From assembly GCA_900549895.1 (NCBI GenBank), contig URQG01000027.1, forward strand, positions 1 to 13,060: a DNA stretch of 13,060 nucleotides, in the 5' to 3' direction. The notes under the pieces are model-generated. The model saw nothing but the letters and a program-made list of their open reading frames with translations. It had not been told where the DNA came from and did no database searches. Origin of the DNA: an uncultured Lachnobacterium sp. GTDB taxonomy: Bacteria > Bacillota > Clostridia > Lachnospirales > Lachnospiraceae. Positions 1 to 6,741 of this stretch are shown here, in pieces; the stretch's first letter is position 1, and every line of letters starts with the position of its first letter. Both the position numbers and the translations under genes were made by a program.

Positions 1-74
1 GTTCTATTATATAAGCTTTCAACGGTTTTTCATAGTAAGAATATGTTTTTTTCCTATAATAAAGCGTTTTCTTC

Positions 75-104
75 TTGAAATAAAACACTATTCATGTTTA
101 TAAT
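75..104 (+). promoter_or_regulatory. Sigma-A type promoter of the ABC-F gene
   Basis: A -35 element TTGAAA (75-80) and a perfect -10 element TATAAT (99-104) are separated by 18 bases. Transcription would start near base 111, giving a leader of about 37 bases. That is too short for the attenuator leaders found before many antibiotic-resistance ABC-F genes. The ribosome binding site GAGG (137-140) sits 7 bases before the ATG at 148. The call rests on sequence match only. Confidence 0.72.
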
Positions 105-147
105 AGAATTCGTGACTATATGGATTAATAAATAATGAGGTTTTCGT

Positions 148-1797
148 ATGATTAGTGCAAATAATATCACCTTAAGATTAGGCAAAAAAGCCCTCTTTGA
201 GGATGTAAACATCAAATTTACCGAAGGTAACTGTTACGGACTGATCGGAGCCAACGGTGCCGGAAAATCAACTTTCTTAAAGATTTTATCCGGACAGCTT
301 GAACCAACGAGCGGTGAGATCGTGATCACACCGGGACAGCGTCTGTCCTTCCTGCAACAGGACCACTTCAAATATGATGAATTTACGGTATTAGATACCG
401 TTATCATGGGTAACAAAAGACTTTATGATATCATGAAGGAAAAGGATGCCATCTATATGAAGGAAGACTTTTCCGACGAGGACGGTATCCGTGCAAGTGA
501 ACTCGAAGCCGAATTTGCAGATATGGACGGATGGAACGCGGAATCGGATGCTGCCACCCTCTTAAACGGACTTGGAATTCCAACCGAGGATCACTACACA
601 CAGATGGCAGATCTGCCGGGTGCCCTCAAAGTCAAGGTACTTCTTGCTCAGGCATTATTCGGTAATCCGGATATCCTGCTTCTCGATGAGCCTACCAACC
701 ACCTCGATCTCGACGCAATCGCCTGGTTAGAAGAATTTTTGATCAACTTCGAGAACACCGTTATCGTGGTATCCCACGATCGTTATTTCTTAAACAAAGT
801 ATGTACCAACATCGCCGATATGGATTACGGCAAGATTCAGCTTTATGCCGGAAACTACGATTTCTGGTATGAATCCAGCCAGCTTCTCGTTCGTCAGATG
901 AAAGAAGCCAATAAGAAAAAGGAAGAAAAGATTAAAGAGTTGCAGGAATTTATCTCCCGTTTCTCTGCCAATGCTTCCAAATCCAAACAGGCGACTTCAC
1001 GTAAGCGTGCCTTAGAGAAGATTCAGTTGGACGACATTCGCCCTTCCAGCCGTAAATACCCATACATCGATTTCCGTCCAAACCGCGAAATCGGTAACGA
1101 GGTATTAACCGTAGACGGAATCAGCAAGACGATCGACGGCACTAAGGTTCTCGACAACATCTCTTTCATTGTCGGACACGATGACAAGATTGCTTTCGTA
1201 GGCGGCAACGAGCTTGCCAAAACAACCCTCTTTAAGATCCTTGCCGGTGAGATGGAGCCGGATGAGGGAACTTACAAATGGGGTGTAACCACAAGCCAGT
1301 CTTATTTTCCGAAGGACAATACCGCTATCTTCGACACGGACGAACTGATCGTCGACTGGCTCACACAGTTCTCCGAGATCAAGGATGCAACATATGTGCG
1401 TGGTTTCCTTGGACGTATGCTTTTTGCCGGAGAAGACGGTGTCAAAAAAATGCGTGTACTCTCCGGTGGTGAGAAAGTTCGTGTACTGCTCTCTCGTATG
1501 ATGATCATGGGAAGCAACGTTTTAATGTTCGATGAGCCGACTGACCACTTGGACATGGAATCCATTACCGCATTGAATAACGGTATGATCAAATTCCCTG
1601 GTGTCATCCTGTTCGCCTGCCGTGACCATCAGGTTGTGCAGACCACCGCAAACCGTATCATCGAGTTCCTTCCAGACGGAACCATGATCGATAAGGTATC
1701 CACTTACGACGAATACCTTGAAAGCGATGTTATGGCTAGAAAACGTCAGGTTTATAACGCAACTGCTGACGAAGAAGCAGATGACGAAATCTTGTAA
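148..1797 (+). CDS. ybiT: ABC-F family ATPase, YbiT/YkpA subfamily
   Basis: This is a 549-residue soluble protein with two ATP-binding cassettes and no membrane segment, as in ABC-F proteins, which bind the ribosomal E site or act as translation factors. NBD1 spans about residues 1-235: Walker A GANGAGKST (34-42), Walker B LLLDEP (177-182), H-loop SHD (209-211). A charged linker (about 245-310) contains SRFSANASKSKQATSRKR, which I recall as typical of E. coli YbiT and B. subtilis YkpA. NBD2 spans about 318-525, with signature LSGGEK (438-443) and Walker B FDEP (461-464). Several sites are unusual: the NBD1 signature is LPGALK (156-161), the NBD2 Walker A is GGNELAKTT (352-360), the NBD2 TNHLD motif reads TDHLD (465-469), and the NBD2 H-loop histidine is arginine (R492 in CRD). 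Family membership is near certain, but the exact cellular role is inferred. It has its own promoter and terminator, so it is probably monocistronic. It is unlikely to be a classical drug-resistance ABC-F, since those carry longer inter-domain linkers. Confidence 0.95.
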   Translation: MISANNITLRLGKKALFEDVNIKFTEGNCYGLIGANGAGKSTFLKILSGQLEPTSGEIVITPGQRLSFLQQDHFKYDEFTVLDTVIMGNKRLYDIMKEKDAIYMKEDFSDEDGIRASELEAEFADMDGWNAESDAATLLNGLGIPTEDHYTQMADLPGALKVKVLLAQALFGNPDILLLDEPTNHLDLDAIAWLEEFLINFENTVIVVSHDRYFLNKVCTNIADMDYGKIQLYAGNYDFWYESSQLLVRQMKEANKKKEEKIKELQEFISRFSANASKSKQATSRKRALEKIQLDDIRPSSRKYPYIDFRPNREIGNEVLTVDGISKTIDGTKVLDNISFIVGHDDKIAFVGGNELAKTTLFKILAGEMEPDEGTYKWGVTTSQSYFPKDNTAIFDTDELIVDWLTQFSEIKDATYVRGFLGRMLFAGEDGVKKMRVLSGGEKVRVLLSRMMIMGSNVLMFDEPTDHLDMESITALNNGMIKFPGVILFACRDHQVVQTTANRIIEFLPDGTMIDKVSTYDEYLESDVMARKRQVYNATADEEADDEIL

Positions 1798-1844
1798 ATT
1801 CGGGTTTGTAGGGATGAAATATAATTTGACTTGTCAGATATGAT

Positions 1845-1903
1845 AAAATCACGCGCGGAGAAATCTTACATTTATTTGTAAATAACACCGCGCGTCATTT
1901 TTT
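1845..1903 (+). terminator. Intrinsic terminator after the ABC-F gene
   Basis: An 8-bp GC-rich stem, ACGCGCGG (1851-1858) with CCGCGCGT (1888-1895), is extended outward after one mismatch by an A/T stem (AAAAT before, ATTTT after) and followed by a run of six T (1898-1903). The interior holds a second small stem, ATTTA/TAAAT. It lies 48 bases after the ABC-F stop and between two convergent genes. The flanking A-tract means it could also stop transcription arriving from the minus-strand gene ending at 2002, though the T-run on that side is weaker. Confidence 0.78.
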
Positions 1904-2001
1904 ATTATCTACTATGAAGCAAATTTTTGTTGTGTATCAGATAAGCATTTCTACAGGTATCGGAGCCATACTTATTTTTGAAGGACAAATTTGCCACGCA
2001 T

Positions 2002-2745
2002 TTAGAAAGAATCATAAAACAGGTTTCCACTGTTATAATTATACGAATACTTTCCGTTCTTTCCATATGTATTCGATTTTGTTGCTTCCGACTGCGCATA
2101 TGAGTCAATCAATGAAGCTCTCGTAGCTACACCGTATGCATACGAACCTGTTCCATTAAACAGTTTCTTCACTTTGTCCATATCTGCATTATTAAACTTT
2201 CCCGAATCGAACGAAAGAATTCCTGTCTTGGAATCCACACTGATGCCAATGTCTTCAAGATCCTTGCTCTTACCGGCAGTCACTGTCTTAAGAGACTCAA
2301 TTGAACTCTCAATACGACTTGCTGTCGACTTTGCACTGGAAGTCAGAAGATCATTGTAATCCTCAACAAACGAATTAAGCTTGTCGGAAATCTTCTTGGA
2401 GTCATAGTTTCCGTTCCTCTTGGAAAATACGGAATTCGACTTTGTCGAATAAAGATCCTTAGCTGTCGCCGTCAGTTCTTCCGCAGCACTCTCAACGTTT
2501 GCAAGTATCTTAGACGAATCCTTTGAAGTGGATGTAGACGAATTTGCCTTATCCTTTGAAGAAGTCTTCGTATCACCGGTCTGCATCTTATAATATGACT
2601 TCATCAGTTTACCATAAGCGCCACTCTTAATATTGGCGTAATCCTGTAAATTAATCCCAAGAAAATTCGAACCTGATGAGGACGAATTCATGCTTGAAAA
2701 TAACATACTGATCGATGATGAATCGTAAGAAGAAATTCCTCTCAT
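2002..2745 (-). CDS. FliD C-terminal-like hypothetical protein (flagellar cap-like)
   Basis: This is a 247-residue Ser/Lys/Asn-rich protein. Start: the ATG at 2745 is preceded by AAAGGAG (2759-2753) at 7 bases. An in-frame ATG at 2775 lies upstream of that site and is rejected. The N-terminal ~80 residues are low-complexity (Ser, Gly, Thr, Lys). Residues about 120-215 resemble the C-terminal region of the flagellar filament cap FliD: a VEDYNDLL segment (127-134), a helical stretch, IGISVDSKTGILSFDSGKF (166-184), then KVKKLFNG and GVATR (205-209). FliD is normally about twice this size or more, with an N-terminal domain not seen here. This is therefore not a full cap protein, but a paralogue or a Lachnospiraceae-specific surface/flagellar protein. 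No signal peptide is seen, which fits export by the flagellar type III route (inference). The C-terminus is rich in Tyr and Asn. It has its own promoter and ends before the shared terminator region. The gene is certain; the family link is moderate. Confidence 0.8.
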   Translation of the reverse strand: MRGISSYDSSSISMLFSSMNSSSSGSNFLGINLQDYANIKSGAYGKLMKSYYKMQTGDTKTSSKDKANSSTSTSKDSSKILANVESAAEELTATAKDLYSTKSNSVFSKRNGNYDSKKISDKLNSFVEDYNDLLTSSAKSTASRIESSIESLKTVTAGKSKDLEDIGISVDSKTGILSFDSGKFNNADMDKVKKLFNGTGSYAYGVATRASLIDSYAQSEATKSNTYGKNGKYSYNYNSGNLFYDSF

Positions 2746-2769
2746 AGTATCACTCCTTTGAAAATAAAC

Positions 2770-2784
2770 GGTCAATCCGTGACC
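2770..2784. repeat. Short inverted repeat in the leader of the FliD-like gene
   Basis: Perfect 5-bp arms GGTCA and TGACC flank 5 bases (GGTCA-N5-TGACC). The repeat lies 10 bases upstream of the ribosome binding site at 2753-2759, within the transcribed leader predicted from the promoter at 2847-2874. It could be a dyad operator or a small RNA hairpin. No known regulator is assigned, and an arm of 5 bp can arise by chance. Confidence 0.35.
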
Positions 2785-2846
2785 CTGTACTAAATTATAT
2801 ATCGAAACTTATTTCAAAAAATGAACCTCTTGCATATCTATTTCCG

Positions 2847-2874
2847 ATTATAGCACATTTTTGTGGCTGTGCAA
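2847..2874 (-). promoter_or_regulatory. Extended -10 promoter of the FliD-like gene
   Basis: Read on the minus strand: -35 TTGCAC (2874-2869), a 16-base spacer, then TATAAT (2852-2847) directly preceded by TGC, an extended -10 (TGn). It begins just after the ung stop codon at 2881, so the FliD-like gene can be expressed independently of ung. The predicted leader is about 95 bases and contains the dyad at 2770-2784. Confidence 0.65.
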
Positions 2875-2880
2875 ACAAGC

Positions 2881-3558
2881 TCACACATTCTCAATCTGCC
2901 AGTCGATCGGCTCGATTCCGTTTTTTTCGAGAAATGCATTCGCCTGACTGAAATGCTTGCAGCCAAAGAAACCTCTGTAAGCAGAAAGAGGGCTCGGATG
3001 CGGAGCTTTAAGTATCAGATGCTTGGGATTGGTAAGCATTGGAATCTTACTTTGCGCCGGACGTCCCCATAACATATAAACAATCGGCCGGTCCTGCGCA
3101 TTGACCGCCTGAATGATAGCATCCGTAAACTGTTCCCAGCCTCTTCCCTGGTGCGAATTAGCCTGATGTGCCCGAACCGTAAGCACCGTATTAAGAAGCA
3201 GAACCCCTTGATCCGCCCATTTTTTCAAATATCCGTTATTCGGTATATCACACCCCAGATCATCATGTAACTCTTTGTAAATATTCTGCAATGAAGGCGG
3301 AATATCTTTCTGATCCGGCAATACCGAAAATGACAATCCATGTGCCTGATGCTCATTATGATACGGATCCTGCCCAAGAATCAACACCTTCACCTGACTA
3401 AGAGGTGTAAAATGAAGGGCATTAAATATGTCATCCGCCGGTGGATATATTACATGTGTATTATACTCCTGCTTTACGAATGTAAACAAATCTCTGTAAT
3501 ATGCTTTATGGAATTCTCCGTCCAAAGCGGGCAACCAATCGTTTGATATCATTGCCAT
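2881..3558 (-). CDS. ung: Uracil-DNA glycosylase, family 1
   Basis: The enzyme removes uracil from DNA by cleaving the N-glycosidic bond, the first step of base-excision repair in the cytoplasm. The protein is 225 residues, the usual length. All diagnostic motifs are present: water-activating GQDPYH (62-67, catalytic Asp64), PPSLQNIYKEL (87-97), LLLNTVLTV (120-128, with the uracil-recognising Asn) and the DNA-intercalating loop HPSPLSA (187-193). Start choice: AAAGGGAG (3576-3569) lies 10 bases before the ATG at 3558. A GTG at 3567 is too close to that site, and a second ATG at 3552 is possible. It lies 91 bases after hisF with no convincing promoter or terminator between, so co-transcription with hisHF is likely but not proven. 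Confidence 0.96.
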   Translation of the reverse strand: MAMISNDWLPALDGEFHKAYYRDLFTFVKQEYNTHVIYPPADDIFNALHFTPLSQVKVLILGQDPYHNEHQAHGLSFSVLPDQKDIPPSLQNIYKELHDDLGCDIPNNGYLKKWADQGVLLLNTVLTVRAHQANSHQGRGWEQFTDAIIQAVNAQDRPIVYMLWGRPAQSKIPMLTNPKHLILKAPHPSPLSAYRGFFGCKHFSQANAFLEKNGIEPIDWQIENV

Positions 3559-3649
3559 CCCTATCACGCTCCCTTTATAACGGTGGATACTCCCAAAAGC
3601 ACCATCCGCGTATCTCTTTTTCCTGTCTGATCATATCCCAGAGTTTTCA

Positions 3650-4411
3650 CTATCTGCGCACAGACACACCTCGTTCTGCAAGATAATTTTTCAGATCCAT
3701 AATCTCCAGTTCTTTATAGTGGAACAGAGATGCTGCAAGCGCCGCATCCGCATGTCCTTCCGTCAAAGCATCATAAAAATGCTCCTTTGTTCCGGCACCT
3801 CCGGACGCGATCACCGGAACAGAGACATTGTCTGCAATCATTCGAGTCAATTCAATATCGTAACCGGCCTTTGTTCCATCACAATCCATACTGGTCAAAA
3901 GAATTTCCCCTGCGCCAAGCTGATTCGCTTTCATTGCCCATTCCACAGCATCAAGTCCTGTATCAATACGGCCGCCATTCTTATACACATTCCATCCGCT
4001 GCCGTCTTCTCGCCTTCTTGCATCAATGGCAACCACAACACACTGACTTCCGAATTTATCAGCGGCATCGCTGATCAGACGCGGCGTATTAATCGCCGAT
4101 GAATTAATGGAAATCTTATCTGCGCCCTCGCGAAGCAAAGCCTTAAAATCTTCCACGGTACGAATGCCTCCTCCGACCGTAAACGGAATAAACACCTTCT
4201 CAGCAACTTTACGCACCATATCCACTACCGTACCGCGGTTATCACTGGAAGCTGTAATATCAAGGAAAACCACCTCGTCCGCACCGGCCTTGTCATATGC
4301 TGCCGCAACCTCCACCGGATCACCCGCATCACGAAGATTGATGAAATTAATCCCCTTTACCACTCTGCCGTTGTTCACATCCAGACATGGGATAATTCTC
4401 TTTGTAAACAT
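3650..4411 (-). CDS. hisF: Imidazole glycerol phosphate synthase, cyclase subunit HisF
   Basis: HisF is the (beta/alpha)8-barrel subunit that uses ammonia from HisH to turn PRFAR into imidazole glycerol phosphate and AICAR, joining histidine and purine pathways. The protein is 253 residues, the standard size. Both catalytic aspartates are present: Asp11 in PCLDV (8-12) and Asp130 in AIDAR (128-132). Phosphate-binding and barrel motifs VVKGINF (17-23), TVGGGIRT (78-85), ISINSSA (100-106) and VIASGGAG follow. The start is fixed by GGGAGG upstream and by the junction with hisH: stop and start share one base in TAATG, the usual sign of translational coupling between subunits of one complex. The other histidine genes are not in this window. 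Confidence 0.97.
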   Translation of the reverse strand: MFTKRIIPCLDVNNGRVVKGINFINLRDAGDPVEVAAAYDKAGADEVVFLDITASSDNRGTVVDMVRKVAEKVFIPFTVGGGIRTVEDFKALLREGADKISINSSAINTPRLISDAADKFGSQCVVVAIDARRREDGSGWNVYKNGGRIDTGLDAVEWAMKANQLGAGEILLTSMDCDGTKAGYDIELTRMIADNVSVPVIASGGAGTKEHFYDALTEGHADAALAASLFHYKELEIMDLKNYLAERGVSVRR

Positions 4412-5028
4412 TATGCCTTACCTCCCAGCTGTGCAAAGTTCTTAAGTATAGCCAGACCAACATCACCGCTTTTTTCCGGATGGAACTGGCATGCAAAAAC
4501 ATTGTCTTTCTCCACAGATGCATGGATCGTTGTACTATACTCCGTTGTCGCCTTTACAATCTGCTCATTCTTTGCTTTAAGATAGTAGGAATGAACAAAA
4601 TATACATACGGATGTTCCTCGAGCCCTGTAAACAAACGGCCATTATTCTGCAAGTCTAAAGAATTCCACCCGATATGCGGGATCTTAAGTCCCGGCTGAT
4701 CCGGAATTCTCTTGATCTCACCATCCAGAATATGAAGACCTTCTACGCCCTGACTCTCATCGCTGCCCTCAAACAAAAGTTGCAGTCCGAGACAGATTCC
4801 CAGAAACGGAGTCTGTTTATCTGTCACTTCACGGATTACCTTATCCAGCTCATATTTCTTCAATTGTTCCATTGCATCCCCGAAGGCTCCCACCCCGGGA
4901 AGAATCACTTTGTCCGCCTTTTCAATCTCCCGAAAATCTCTTGTGACAGTGCATTCCTGTCCCAGATAAAGCAATGCTTTCTCCACGCTTTTGAGATTGC
5001 CGGCATTGTAGTCAATCATTGCTATCAT
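4411..5028 (-). CDS. hisH: Imidazole glycerol phosphate synthase, glutaminase subunit HisH
   Basis: This class I glutamine amidotransferase hydrolyses glutamine and channels ammonia to HisF. It has 205 residues, normal for the family. The N-terminus IDYNAGNLKSVEKAL is typical of HisH. The glutaminase triad is visible: nucleophile Cys79 in LGICLGLQLL (76-85), and His183 and Glu185 in QFHPEKSG (181-188). The oxyanion-strand region PGVGAF (44-49) is also present. The start is supported by AGGAGA (5040-5035) 6 bases before the ATG. It begins 10 bases after the 538-residue gene upstream, whose stop codon overlaps this ribosome binding site, and runs directly into hisF. All three are therefore probably on one transcript. 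Confidence 0.97.
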   Translation of the reverse strand: MIAMIDYNAGNLKSVEKALLYLGQECTVTRDFREIEKADKVILPGVGAFGDAMEQLKKYELDKVIREVTDKQTPFLGICLGLQLLFEGSDESQGVEGLHILDGEIKRIPDQPGLKIPHIGWNSLDLQNNGRLFTGLEEHPYVYFVHSYYLKAKNEQIVKATTEYSTTIHASVEKDNVFACQFHPEKSGDVGLAILKNFAQLGGKA

Positions 5029-5038
5029 TTGATGTCTC

Positions 5039-6655
5039 CTATTCCAGTCCTAACGATTTCAATTTTGCATGTAATTTTAACGTATATTCCTTGCGATTCT
5101 TTGCATTGTATATCTGTAAAGCCTCATCGCCTGTCATATCATAATCTTCCAGAAGCGATTTGATGATCTTGCCTCCAAGCTGCTCATATTCCACATCACA
5201 ATTTGCATCCTGTGCCTTCTGCTTATTGAAATCATATCGTCCGTATGCGCAGATCAGACTGTCCAAAGCAATATCCTTCCTGCCCTTGTTGGAGAATACA
5301 AGATAATCCTGATATTTTTCAGAAACCACTGCCAAAACCTGCAGCTGATCGTAAAACTCGGAATCTTTCTCTCGGATCTTTAATCCCTGCAATTTGGAAA
5401 AAGCTTCCACATACGATCCTTTTCCATATTCTTCTCTCGCCGTATTAACATTAGACTGATAGCCGAGAAGATTCGTTCCGAGCATGATCAATCCAAACAG
5501 AGAAGCTACCATGACCACAATTGCAATTACCGGTCCCTTCGGAAGCGGCGGAGTATGATCCTTTTCTCTTGGCTTCTTTTCTTTCTTCGGTTTTGGCGCC
5601 TTTACCTTCTTTGGTTTCTTTGGCTTCGGTTCCTTTTTCTTCTTTTCTTTCTTCTTTTTTTCTTTCTTCGGCTTCGGATCCTCTAATTCACCGGCCGCCT
5701 CGAGTTCCTCAAGAATCTTCTTATTTTCATCCGACATTCCTGCCGTCTGATCCGTAATATCATCCAGAGCTGTCTTTTCTTCTTCCTCTTCTCCGAAGAA
5801 AAGCTTGGCAAGTCGCGCAAACAGCCCCTGCTTCTCCTTGGGCTCTCCGTCTGTATTCTTGCTCTTCTTGGCTTTCTTGCTTTTCTTGTCTCTTTTACTT
5901 TTCTTGGATGTATCCGAAGATTCCTGTTCTTCCATCTCCTGTTCCTGTGCGTCCATCTCAGATTGCGCAAACTCACCGATGGAATCCCCCTCTTCAACAG
6001 GACGATCATCTTGCGCACTGGATAACAGATCTCCCAAATCCGACAGATCATCCGACTCCGACAGCATGTCCATCAGATCGCTGTCCCCGGCTCCGGAGAG
6101 ATCTAACTCACCTTCCTCGTCCGCATTCTCTCCCGCTATATCGACTGAAGGTTGTAATTCGTCCGGTATTGTTGCAAGATTCTCATCAAATGCACCAACA
6201 GCATCATCCATATTTTCGGCATCATGTGCTTTTTCCTCGGTTTCCGTTGAATCCACCTGTTCATTTTCAGTAGTTTCTTCATCCGGAAGTGTCCCCTCAA
6301 ATTCCGCATTTTCATCTACCGGAGGTTCCGTATTTTCTTCTTTCGGCTGATCCGAAATATGTTGAATCACATCTTCAATTGTATGATCAACCTCTTTGTC
6401 ATTCTCACTGCCCAGGTCGGAATACGGAGATAGCATATCATCTTTGAGAAGTTCCGCCTCAAATTCACGCAGAAAATCTTCCTCATTTTTAGCCGTAATC
6501 TCCTCATCACTTTCCGGGTCTCCGAACAGATCCCTTTCCCACTGTTTCTCACTGCTCAAAGGCTCCTGTTTTACCACGTCCTTGCCATCCGTATGTTCTC
6601 CGTTAACAGAGTTTAATAATTGATCCAAATAATTTTCCGATGAGTTAGCTTTCAT
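5039..6655 (-). CDS. Unrecognised single-pass membrane protein with acidic and lysine-rich cytoplasmic regions
   Basis: I do not recognise this 538-residue protein. Start: GGAG (6666-6663) lies 7 bases before the ATG at 6655; a TTG two codons upstream is in frame but has no site. Layout by eye: an acidic, probably disordered region (about 1-248) with SDLMD/SDDLSDL-like short repeats near 191-211; a Lys/Ser block (251-267); a short amphipathic helix GLFARLAKLFFG (277-288) followed by five Glu; a helix-forming acidic stretch (about 308-326); a Lys/Pro/Glu block (327-366); one hydrophobic segment (about 374-398); and a folded C-terminal domain (about 400-538), helical and perhaps TPR-like (AREEYGKGSYVEAFSKLQ). 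The lysine block just before the membrane predicts N-inside, so the C-terminal domain would be outside. It sits between cheV and hisH, 10 bases before hisH. No promoter of its own is convincing; a hairpin separates it from cheV. Function is unknown; a scaffold or envelope-associated role is only a guess. Confidence 0.85.
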   Translation of the reverse strand: MKANSSENYLDQLLNSVNGEHTDGKDVVKQEPLSSEKQWERDLFGDPESDEEITAKNEEDFLREFEAELLKDDMLSPYSDLGSENDKEVDHTIEDVIQHISDQPKEENTEPPVDENAEFEGTLPDEETTENEQVDSTETEEKAHDAENMDDAVGAFDENLATIPDELQPSVDIAGENADEEGELDLSGAGDSDLMDMLSESDDLSDLGDLLSSAQDDRPVEEGDSIGEFAQSEMDAQEQEMEEQESSDTSKKSKRDKKSKKAKKSKNTDGEPKEKQGLFARLAKLFFGEEEEEKTALDDITDQTAGMSDENKKILEELEAAGELEDPKPKKEKKKKEKKKKEPKPKKPKKVKAPKPKKEKKPREKDHTPPLPKGPVIAIVVMVASLFGLIMLGTNLLGYQSNVNTAREEYGKGSYVEAFSKLQGLKIREKDSEFYDQLQVLAVVSEKYQDYLVFSNKGRKDIALDSLICAYGRYDFNKQKAQDANCDVEYEQLGGKIIKSLLEDYDMTGDEALQIYNAKNRKEYTLKLHAKLKSLGLE

Positions 6656-6696
6656 AAACAATCTCCAATAAAAAAAATATATCGATTAAAACTGAT

Positions 6697-6728
6697 TAAG
6701 GGATGTGATGAAAACACCACATCCCTTA
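6697..6728 (-). terminator. Hairpin after cheV, terminator or attenuator
   Basis: Perfect 11-bp arms, TAAGGGATGTG (6697-6707) and CACATCCCTTA (6718-6728), continue inward after one mismatch by two more pairs to a four-base loop (6711-6714). It begins 14 bases after the cheV stop on the minus strand. The following T-run is weak (GTTTTAAT, then eight T about 20 bases later). Termination may therefore be partial, letting some transcripts continue into the 538-residue gene starting at 6655. Confidence 0.62.
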
Positions 6729-6741
6729 CTATCACAAAAAA

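Noticed and set aside
55..60. A second TATAAT upstream of the ABC-F gene
   Set aside because: No recognisable -35 lies 16-18 bases upstream and no TGn precedes it; the promoter at 75-104 is closer and stronger.
1302..1607. Minus-strand 101-residue frame inside the ABC-F gene
   Set aside because: It lies wholly opposite NBD2 of a clear gene and shows no independent start signals.
1914..2126. Small plus-strand frame of 70 residues in the gap before the FliD-like gene
   Set aside because: It has no ribosome binding site, starts just after a terminator and runs into the antisense of the FliD-like gene.
2785..2825. Sigma-D promoter for the FliD-like gene, from TTCGATAT
   Set aside because: The core is similar to GCCGATAT but no TAAA element is found at the right distance, and a better extended -10 promoter lies upstream.
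3719..4102. Plus-strand frames of 114 and 127 residues opposite hisF
   Set aside because: hisF is certain on the other strand with intact catalytic residues; these frames overlap each other and have no motif.
5560..5700. Tandem repeat or phase-variable tract in the TTTCTTC-rich stretch
   Set aside because: It is runs of lysine codons without a regular unit or a long single-base tract, so slippage-based switching is not supported.
5521..6350. Long plus-strand reading frames, Ser- and Phe-rich, opposite the 538-residue gene
   Set aside because: They are antisense shadows of the Lys/Glu/Asp-rich codons; they have no ribosome binding sites or recognisable domains.
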